A stretch of 64,000 nucleotides of DNA from Excoecaria cochinchinensis. Lineage: Eukaryota > Streptophyta > Magnoliopsida > Malpighiales > Euphorbiaceae. Numbering within the stretch: the first letter of the stretch is position 1; each line of letters opens with the position of its first letter. The notes beneath the pieces were generated by a model, which saw nothing but the letters and a program-made list of their open reading frames with translations, was not told the DNA's origin and searched no databases. The stretch lies in contig CANTUQ010000055.1 in assembly GCA_947683425.1 (NCBI GenBank), positions 4,266,001-4,330,000 on the forward strand, written 5' to 3'. Of the stretch, positions 56,262 through 64,000 are shown in pieces. The position numbers and the translations under genes were made by a program.

Positions 56262-57401
56262 ATGGTGAGGACAAAGAACCCAACTGTTTTTCGAACTGAC
56301 CAAGAAGAGCAGGAAGCTACAGAGGAAGTGAATATTGCTGCTCACTATGGTGCTCTATTTCCCATTTTATCTGTAGATGAAGGTAGCAGGTATTTGACTC
56401 TTCGTGATAGGCATTTGATGCAATGTAAGTATTTTCCAAACTCTTTACTTAATCAAATTGGTATGCTAGAAGTAGTTAATGACATGTTAAGAGTATGTGG
56501 GTTGTTTAAATTTGCCTCTATGCATGAAGTTGTGCGTCCTGATTTAGTTTTAGAATTCTATACCACATTGAAAAAAAATGATGATAATGAGAATTGGTTA
56601 GACTTTAGGATGGCTGGAAAACCTTATACTTTAACTTATTTTATGTTGCATAGGATATTTAGATTTTCTCAAGCTGGTTTAACCGAGCCACCTAAATCGT
56701 TTAAGCCACATAAATTTTGGACATTTTTGACTGATTTGCAAACTCGTTATAGGGCTAGGTATGCTAAATCCATGTTTATTAAAGATTTAAGATATTGGAT
56801 TTTGCATAGGATTTTAGCTTCTCTGGTTTTTAATCGATCTGAATTTAATAGAGTTTCCTATAATGAGTTGTTTTTAATGTGGTGTGTACATAAACGCAAG
56901 GACGTATGTTGGCCTTTTTGGATAGTAGGTCAATTGTTGCAATGTGTACATAAGCATGATTCACCTTTAACACATGGGCATGTTATTTCTAGTATTGCAA
57001 ATAATTTAATTGTTGATCTTGATGCCTATTATCGAGTTTTTCCTTGCCATTATTTTAATAAGACTATGTTAGTTCGTGGAGAGGTTGTTGGCAATAATTT
57101 TCAGGAAATTCCGGCACGTGCTCGATCATGTTGGAGGGATATTGCTGGAAATGCTGCGCCACAAGTTGAGGAACAAGAAGAAGAAGAGGGTGAGGAGCAA
57201 TCTAGTGGTGATGCTTCAATGCCTGAGGTTCCTACTGCACCTGAAGTTGGCTCATCCAGCCATAACATTCCCTCAATGCTATCTAATATGCAAGAGCAAT
57301 TATCTTCCATTGAGCGACGTCAAAGGAGGCTGGAGTACAAGTTTGATAACTTCTTGATACAATCGGGTTTTGTGGTTCCATCGCCTCCACCTTCACCATG
57401 A
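56262..57401 (+). CDS. Athila-associated protein of unknown function (second frame)
   Basis: 379 codons, uninterrupted. The body (residues about 25-290) is globular, rich in aromatic and basic residues: LRVCGLFKFASMHEVVRPDLVLEFYTT-type and FRMAGKPYTLTYFMLHRIF segments. It resembles the plant transposon/Athila ORF-1 type domain as I remember it; I could not search. An acidic stretch (about 298-315) and a predicted coiled segment (MLSNMQEQLSSIERRQRRLE) follow, then a proline-serine end. I see no signal peptide or membrane span, so an envelope role is not supported. Its position downstream of the missing pol and its intact frame suggest it is retained. Confidence 0.75.
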   Translation: MVRTKNPTVFRTDQEEQEATEEVNIAAHYGALFPILSVDEGSRYLTLRDRHLMQCKYFPNSLLNQIGMLEVVNDMLRVCGLFKFASMHEVVRPDLVLEFYTTLKKNDDNENWLDFRMAGKPYTLTYFMLHRIFRFSQAGLTEPPKSFKPHKFWTFLTDLQTRYRARYAKSMFIKDLRYWILHRILASLVFNRSEFNRVSYNELFLMWCVHKRKDVCWPFWIVGQLLQCVHKHDSPLTHGHVISSIANNLIVDLDAYYRVFPCHYFNKTMLVRGEVVGNNFQEIPARARSCWRDIAGNAAPQVEEQEEEEGEEQSSGDASMPEVPTAPEVGSSSHNIPSMLSNMQEQLSSIERRQRRLEYKFDNFLIQSGFVVPSPPPSP

Positions 57402-58450
57402 TAGGGGAGTTTTCTTTTTATTCATTTCATTTATTTCTTTTTACTTGTTTTTGTGTGTCATTCCTACACATTGAGGACAATGTTGGTTCTAAGTGTGGGG
57501 GAGTGATTGTGTTATGTGTTGTGATGTTTGTGACTGTGTTTTTGAGTTTGTATATATATTATGTATGTCAATTGCATGATTGTTTTTGTTTGTGTATTTT
57601 TATATTTTAATTAGGCTTTTAAGTAAATTTTATTATAAAGCATTGTTTATTTGGTATATTGTACAGGTTGTTAAGTTCATTATCTTTTATGCTCATTTTT
57701 ATCAGTTTTTCAAAAATTTTTAGCATGTGTTTTAAGTTTTTCAAATTATTTTGTTTTACTTATTTCACATTATAGATTATTTAGTCTTTCTAACTAACCA
57801 TGTTTTTAAAGTTAGAATTTACTCATTTAGTTTATAATTTTCAATTTCTAGTTGTTTAAGGAAACTATAGCCATAATACTTACCTTTTATCTTTTCAATA
57901 ATGGATGAGGACTAAATTTAAAAAGAAAAGTTAAAAGTGGGATGGAGCATAAAATGCACCCACTTAAGTTATAAAAAGAAAAGAAAAGCAAGATATATAT
58001 CAAAACTTGCAAAAATATGGGATGGAGCGTAAAACGCACCCATATACTTTCTCTTGCTAGAAATCAAAAAGAAAAATCAAAGAAAAAGAAAAAGCAAAGT
58101 CTAAAAATGCCATGAGATTGGATTAAGGGTAAGTGAGCTCAAAATGTCCTAAGTATAACTAGTAGCTTGAGAATTTAAACTTTATGATTAATTTTCTTTC
58201 TTTATTTCATGTTTAGTTTTAATAGACTTCATACTCTTTATGTTGGCATTAGTAAAGTTTAGTAATTTGTTGAATTTGAAATGCATACTCTTAAATTTTG
58301 ACTTACTGATTTTATTTTATTATGAGTGTATGAGATATTTTGGTTATTTTCAACTCTATTACATGTGCTAAATAACAGTGTTTTGTAGTAATTTTTACTG
58401 GTTATTAAATTTTCTTATTTCTTTGATCTTGCTTGAGGACAAGCAAGGGT
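57402..58450 (+). other. Athila-like 3' noncoding region
   Basis: Contains a second purine-tract-like site AAGTGTGGGGGAG (57491-57503) preceded by GAGGACAATGTTGG, and a short direct repeat GGGATGGAGC..AAAA.GCACCCA at about 57940-57965 and 58020-58045. No protein is supported. Confidence 0.65.
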
Positions 58451-58453
58451 TTA

Positions 58454-58466
58454 GTGTGGGGGAATT
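58454..58466 (+). other. Polypurine tract of Athila-like element
   Basis: GTGTGGGGGAATT directly before the 3' LTR, in the context GAGGACAAGCAAGGGTTTAG. Confidence 0.85.
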
Positions 58467-60171
58467 TGATAGGAGCTTAGTTAATGTATAATTAAGTATA
58501 TGTTTTGTATGAGATTATGATATTAATTATGCCATTATGTGTGTAATTGATGTTATAATTGTTTAGTTTAAGTGGATATGTGTTAGTGGTGAGTTTGTTG
58601 TGTTACAGGTCTATTTAGCTGTAAAATTGAGCAAACAATCTTTGATGGGAGAAGAAGCAGAGTTATGGGACAGTGGAGCACGAAAAGAACAGAGCAAAAG
58701 GAAGAGGATCCGACTCGGATGGCCAAGCACGAGTAGGACAGAGGAAAGGAAAGAAGAAGAAAGAAAGAAGAAGAAAAGGGAAAAGGAAGTAAGCATCCGA
58801 GTGGAGCATCCGAGTAGGACAATTCATCCGACTAGGATGGACAAGCACGGGTCTGATGGGTATAGCAGAACGAAGAAGAAGCAAGGAAGTGGGAGAAGGA
58901 GAGCACGACTAGGATATGGAATCCGACTAGGACAGGAGAGCGAAGACACGCCGTGATGGGAGATAACGTCACGTGAGAGGCCAAAGAAGAAAGGAAAGAA
59001 AGGAAAGGGAAGAGAAAGAGAAGGGGAGAAGATACGCCGTGAGCGCCAGTCACGCCACACGCGAAGAAGAATCACGCCGTGATGGGGAGTCACGTGACGT
59101 GACTGGCTAGAGAGGGAAAAGAAAACCGAAGAGAGGAAAGAAGGAAGAATTGGGCAAGCGCGTTCTGTCGCGATCGCGACAGAGGCGACCGTTGGACGGT
59201 TTTCAGCCAAAAGTCACTTGGAAAATCACCTTCTTTCACCCAAAGTTTGTAACCATTCTCAAGGGTCATTTCAAGAGACACAAGCTTTCAATTATTTTCT
59301 ATAAATATGTAGTTTAACTGTAGTTTTAATATACAATAGATGACAAGATGAATTTTTAGTTAAGTAATTTTCTGTATTTTAGTAAAATAGTTTTCTTTTC
59401 TTTAGTTAATTTTTCTTAATTAGTTTCATGTTTTGAAGAAGAAGATCAAGGAGGAGAAAATTTATTTCAAGAGATTGAGAAAAGGGTTGAAGAACTTCTA
59501 TCTTGTTCTCTTATTTTTAATTCTTCTCCACTATTTTTATGATTATTATTTTAATGAACTTGCATATTATAATTCTTTCTATTTCTATCTACTTTCATAA
59601 TCTTTCATTGTAGATTCTCTATTAATATCTTTTGCATGATTTTTACAAGTTAAAGTAATTCGAGAGTTTGCTTTATCCGACATTTAATAGAGATTCATTA
59701 TCAAGGTATATTTGAGAGATTGGTATATTGAGATAATTGCTATAGGTTAGTGTTTATTCTTAAAATATGTAATTAGAAACCTCTAATTCATTAATGAAAA
59801 TTGTGAGTTAGAATTTTAATTATATGTTTTAGGCATTTTAATTCATGTCGAGAGAGTGAGTTAAAAGTTTATTCTAACTTGGCTTGCAAGAAAAGATGAA
59901 AGATGTTAATCTAAATGATGGAATCAAGTTCATTGTTTTTAATTCTTCATGATTTATTTTATCTTCTTTTGACTATCATTAACTAGGTTTAATTAGTTTA
60001 AATGTTAGATTAGATTAAAACCAACTCTACCATTAATTAATCATTGTAAACAAGATTAAAATCAATTAGTAATAGTGTGTAAAGACGTTCCCTGTGGGAT
60101 CGATATCTAAAGTACTATTGCGGTACACCGTATACTTGCGGTATGTTGCATCATTAGAAAAATGCACAACA
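58467..60171 (+). repeat. Athila-like 3' LTR
   Basis: It starts TGATAGGAGC and ends GCACAACA, followed by CGGCC. It lacks 17 bases in the palindrome region that the 5' copy has (near 52366-52382), and otherwise shows about seven substitutions. Confidence 0.95.
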
Positions 60172-61825
60172 CGGCCAATATGTGGGTTTTCATACCATAA
60201 TATTTTAATTTATTCTAAACATGTTTATGCACTTATTTAAGTCTACTAATCATATTTTTCAACTTAGATCAAATTAAACATGTCTTAATCACAAGTTCAC
60301 AGTTAAACATAACCTAAAACTCATACATAATCATTGGAAAAAGAAGGATATTGTATCCACTAACCTTATTTCCTTGCTTTCCATGCTTAGAGCTTCCTTT
60401 TCCATGTATTAATCCTTTGAAACACCTTCCACCATGAAAATTCCTAAAGTGGCCGAATTTACAAGGATATAAAACCATCATTTCCTTTGCTTCTAGATTC
60501 CATATAACATCATAAACATGCTCCCCATACCTTCAATCACATATATGAACCTTTAATTTAAATTATGGAACCTTAAATCACATACCTCAATTTTGACACA
60601 TAAACTTTGTCACTAACTTTCTCCAACTTCTTTCACTTCAAATGAGCTTTAATAACCACTACTATGTTGTAGAGAGGTTGTACTTTGATTAGAAGGCTTA
60701 GATTTATTTAGGACATCAAATTTGGTAGGATTTAGTGAGAGAAAATAGAAGAAAATGAAGAGAAAAATGAAGAAATACCACATGGTTTGGGAGAGATGAA
60801 GAAAACATGAGAGATCTCTAGAATTCTCTGATTTTTCAGCTATTTATAGCATTCTTATATGGTCCAAATCATGGGCCACACCAAAAGCCCATTTAGGTTA
60901 ACAAGCCCATTTTCCTACCCAAAATAATTTATTTTACTTCCCAAGCTCAATTTCACTTAAAGTAAATTCCATAATTCTTGAAATATATAATTTATCCTCC
61001 ACGTAAAATTTCCGCTCTATCGGAGATCGTTTGCCAGTTCGATAATTTCTTATCAGCTTGATAACTTAATTTTCTGTCTCACCGTAAAATTTATTTTTCA
61101 CTACTATTTAATTTTCCATAATATTTCATGCAAATTCATGCTTTACGATAATTTTTTTGAGATTCACAGCTCTATTTAGAGTCCGATCAAACCTTGGTCA
61201 AACTAGTCAAATCAAAGTCAACTAGTCGAACCGGTCGGGTTCATTGGTTGAACCGGTTCGGTTCACTTTTCATCGTTAACATCATTTTCACTCTTAATAG
61301 CCCATTTGACCTTGGCTTCATCTCAATGAGGGTCCTTATCCGGTCCGATTCAATTAAAACGGTCCGATTCACCCATTTTTCAATGTTACTATAAAATTGC
61401 CTTTTAGCTACCAAACTGTTTTATACACTATTCTGATTCTATTTATGCTTTCAGATAACTTTTCAGATGTCATTTACTATCTTTAAAGCTTTGGTCAAAC
61501 TTCGGTCAAACTAGTGACTATTTGAATAGAACTAGAGGTTTTTCTGCAGTTTGACTTTCGGGGACCTATTTGATATCATTTTCACTCCAAATTATACTAC
61601 CAGACTCCTTATAACCTATATTTTTCACATAATCCAATAAAATATATTTAACTTTCGGGGTTCCCAAGAGGTCACCCATCAGGGGGCTTCCCTTGTCTGA
61701 GAACGTTTAACCTTTCTTATTTACTGTCTTTTTGGATCCAATTACTGATATTTCCAACTAAAATTTACACTATATGCTCTACAGATTTCACCGATCATTA
61801 CTGACCCGGTATTCGGGTCATTACA
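60172..61825 (-). repeat. L0 LTR copy B, part right of the Athila-like insertion
   Basis: 60172-60176 is the CGGCC duplication. 60177-61825 is similar to 46920-48567. On the minus strand the LTR starts at 61825 after a purine tract. The perfect inverted repeat GACCCG/CGGGTC is at 61803-61819. No gene is seen. Confidence 0.8.
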
Positions 61826-62046
61826 ATTCTCCCCCACTTATTAAAAATTTCGTCCTCAAAATTTTCTTATGTATCACAATCGTGGTTCACAATTACTACA
61901 TTGTGTGGATATCCAGTTCGGGAGATTCATTTACTTTCATCAACCATCATAATTTACATTCACTTACAATCCCATGAACCTATGAAATACTTATATCTCC
62001 GCGGATACCTTTACTCACTTCTATCATCAATACCTATTCAAGCCAT
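61826..62046 (-). mobile_element. Second, truncated L0 purine tract and internal domain
   Basis: Matches 48568-48790: GGGGGAGAAT tract, then the same internal sequence, cut off at CCATG where L4 begins. Copy B therefore has an internal domain on both sides, as in a tandem LTR array. Confidence 0.7.
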
Positions 62047-62621
62047 GTAACAACCCAAAAAGGGCCTGGTCGGAGTCTGCGTGATAAGTCGGTAAAGTAA
62101 GGGTAATTTCGTAATTTGAGTAAGAGAAAATTTGGATAATAAGAAATTATTTGTTAAGGAATTAATTAATTAAGTAATAAGTTAAGTGAAGGAAATGTTA
62201 TGGTGTGCTTATAGTGTATGGGAGTAGGATATAAGTGGACTTAGGAATTTTATTGTGTGGTTTTTGTGCATGGTGCCTTGGATAATAAGTAGGTTATGAG
62301 AAATATTTTGGTGTGAGTTGAGTTTGGTGCATTGGAAGATATTTGTGTAGGAGAAGTTAGTGTGTGTGTAGGGTATGGTGCCATAAGTGGTTAAGTCAAA
62401 GTGGAAAGGCTTGATTTGCTAAGATTGTGACAAGTGGCAAGGGGTTGGTGAGCATTAAATGAAAAGTAGGAGAGAGGGAAGGGAGGGGCAGAATTTTCCT
62501 AGCTTCCCGTGGAAGCTAGCTCACTTCTTTCCCTTTTCTTCTTCTTTCCCGTTCTCTCTCTCTTGCTTCCATTTTTCTGCTCACATCTCCTTTCCTCTTG
62601 TGTCTTCTTGAGCTTTGAGTT

Positions 62622-62811
62622 GGGGTTTCCCTATCCCACCGGCATCCCGGTTAGCCTAATGGTAGTGGTATTCTATGAATTAAGGACTTATCCCCAGGTC
62701 CTTGGTTCGAATCCCACGGAAGGCAAAAATGCACAAGGGGTAGTGTAAAGACCGTGAGTGCAACCGGGATGCCGGTGGGACAACCGGGATGCCGGTGGGA
62801 CAGGGAAACCC
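62622..62811. repeat. 30-bp inverted repeat around a tRNA-like core
   Basis: The left arm (62623-62652) and right arm (62782-62811) are reverse complements with one mismatch. The right side also has a 20-base direct duplication (62761-62780 and 62781-62800). The 129-base loop holds the RNA polymerase III boxes. Confidence 0.85.
62651..62760 (+). mobile_element. tRNA-derived SINE-like sequence
   Basis: A-box-like TTAGCCTAATGGTAGTGG starts at 62651. The B box GGTTCGAATCC is at 62704-62714. Box spacing is close to tRNA spacing. No complete acceptor stem is seen, so a working tRNA gene is unlikely. No poly(A) or clear SINE tail is seen. It may be a short SINE or a captured tRNA fragment. Confidence 0.5.
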
Positions 62812-63202
62812 GACGGGATATGTTCCGGGGCCCTAGTCTGCAGCTACCGGTTGTTACAGTCAGCTTCCGTGTAGTGATAAAATGTTTTGAGACTCCGGTC
62901 TCCCGCGCTACCTTCTGGTATTAAAACAATTTTTGAGGCTTCGGTCTCCCGTGCCGTGTTCCCGTATCCTCCACCATTGAATTCAGGCTATTGTGTTAAG
63001 TGTCTAGTATGTGATTAGTGAAGTGTTCTAATTATTGCATGATTCTGATTATGATCATTGCTTCATGTTTTCTTTTTCAGTATTGTTATACATATAGTGA
63101 CTCTTGAGCTGTGTATATATTTCTGCCCTCTGATGTTTAGTGAATTCTGTATGTTAATAATTAATATCTTGCATAGTGCTCTGTTATGTTTGTTCTTCCC
63201 CA

Positions 63203-63240
63203 CTAAGCGTTATCACTTAGCACGGGTTCTTGTCCCGTGT
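63203..63240 (+). promoter_or_regulatory. Double hairpin of L4
   Basis: CTAAGCG/CACTTAG is followed by GCACGGG/CCCGTGT, then AGGTGACAGG. It corresponds to 23988-24026 in the Tekay-like LTR. Confidence 0.55.
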
Positions 63241-63329
63241 AGGTGACAGGATTTTGGGAGTTTGCTCGTGTCGCGCATCTGCAAGTCGGCCATATTGGAG
63301 TAGAGTCCTTATTTTTGTTATCTACTCCT

Positions 63330-64000
63330 TATAAGCACCGTGTCCCAGAGCGATCTGGATCAGAGGTTACCCTATGATGAAATCAGTATCCGAGCCTGTA
63401 TAAGTGGTTTGGATTTGGGGGTTTTAGTCCCGCGTTTCATAAGAAGCGAGTCTTTTTACCTTTCATAGGCAGAGGGGGAGAAAACAGAGGTTTTTTCGAG
63501 TCAAAGGGCTTTTTTTCCTCCACAGACGGCCAGCCCGTCGCTTGGAGTCACCGACGGCTTGTGGTATTTTTCGACGCCCGTTGGAAAGTCACCGCCCCTG
63601 TCAGAACGCCGCCTGGTTTCCCGGAACACGCAACCTTTTCGACGCCCGTCGGTGGATATGGCAGGGCCGTCGGATGAATCCTTGTGTCAGAAGGATTCTT
63701 TCGACGCTCGCCTCTATACACCGACGCCCGTCGGTCGTGTCTGGCTTATAAAAGCTCCGAATTTTCAATAGAAAAGGGTTCCAAAAATTTTCAAGAAGGG
63801 ACACTCTGCCCAAATTCAAGCAAGTTTTCTCTCTCCTCCAACAAAACACATTTACAAAGGAAATTTATCTCAAAAGAGGATCAAATCCATCAAAAGGGAC
63901 TAAAAACCAATTAGTTTTCCTTTAGATTTTGATCCCAAAACCAATCTTTTGAGGGGTTGAAGAAGAAACAGCTCATTCTTCTTTCTTCGATCCTTCATCT
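63330..64000 (+). repeat. L5: partial LTR related to the TatA LTR, runs off the window
   Basis: It starts TATAAGCACCGTGTCCC (TatA: TGTAAGCACCGTGTCCC), so the second base of the terminal TG looks mutated. It holds the GACGCCCGTC palindrome cluster (63520-63735) and a TATA box at 63747-63754, in the same order as TatA. Short open frames across it are chance. Confidence 0.8.

Larger units (their letters stand above)
51655..60171 (+). mobile_element. Athila-like LTR retrotransposon with gag and a second frame but no pol
   Basis: LTRs start TGATAGGAGC and end GCACAACA. The target duplication CGGCC is at 51650-51654 and 60172-60176. A perfect tRNA-Asp primer site, an open gag, an open 379-codon frame and a purine tract are present. 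Protease, RT, RNase H and integrase are absent. LTRs differ by about seven substitutions and a 17-base indel, so it is young. The empty site is preserved in L0 copy A. Confidence 0.95.
62047..63329 (+). repeat. L4: partial LTR of a Tekay-like element
   Basis: It starts TGTAACAACCC, contains a pyrimidine-rich stretch (62520-62600), a SINE-like piece and the double hairpin (63203-63240) shared with the Tekay-like LTR. It is interrupted by L5, and its end is outside the window. Confidence 0.65.

Noticed and set aside
56262..57401. Envelope protein
   Set aside because: Position fits an env-like gene, but no signal peptide or membrane segment is visible.
62641..62740. Functional tRNA gene
   Set aside because: A and B boxes are present but a complete acceptor stem and cloverleaf could not be traced.

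Overview
This window comes from the repeat-rich part of a plant nuclear genome. I see no host protein-coding gene. Almost every base belongs to LTR retrotransposons of the Ty3/gypsy superfamily, inserted into one another. The plant assignment rests on the lineages: Tat-type (RT motif YVDDM, dual RNase H, tRNA-Arg primer site), Athila-type (tRNA-Asp primer site TGGCGCCGTTGCCGGGGA) and a Tekay-type chromovirus (tRNA-iMet primer site, C-terminal chromodomain). I cannot name the species.

Element names used below: L0 = oldest element, minus strand; TatA, TatB, TatC = three Tat-type elements; Tekay-like = chromovirus; Athila-like; L4 and L5 = partial LTRs at the right edge.

Layout. L0 occupies the outermost sequence (1-670, 46765-51654, 60172-62046). 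It has two LTR copies on the minus strand separated by an internal domain of only about 0.26 kb. TatA (671-46764) is inserted in one L0 LTR and the Athila-like element (51655-60171) in the other; each insertion site is still intact in the other copy. TatA is interrupted by TatB (5972-17847, in pol) and by the Tekay-like element (21971-42951, in the 3' noncoding part). The Tekay-like element is interrupted in its integrase by TatC (28189-39851). L4 (from 62047) cuts the L0 internal region, carries a tRNA-derived SINE-like piece inside an inverted repeat, and is cut by L5 (63330 to the end). Most junctions show 5-bp target site duplications: GACAC for TatB, AGTAT for Tekay-like, GTATG for TatC, CGGCC for Athila-like, and ATAAT/AGAAT for TatA.

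Coding state. The Tekay-like polyprotein is almost open, with two in-frame stops plus the TatC insertion. TatC has a complete 568-codon gag frame but no pol. The Athila-like element has an open gag and an open 379-codon second frame but no pol. TatA and TatB have decayed gag-pol, with many stops that fit C-to-T changes. TatC and the Athila-like element have near-identical LTRs and are the youngest. They look like gag-only elements that would need enzymes from other elements.

Noncoding structure is the most interesting part: arrays of CACG-N3-CGTG dyads shared by the Tekay-like and Athila-like elements; CpG-rich palindrome clusters in several LTR families; a conserved U5 hairpin with a primer-site look-alike 143 nt before the real primer site in TatA and TatC; and 26-bp, 65-bp and 126-bp tandem repeats in Tat 3' regions.
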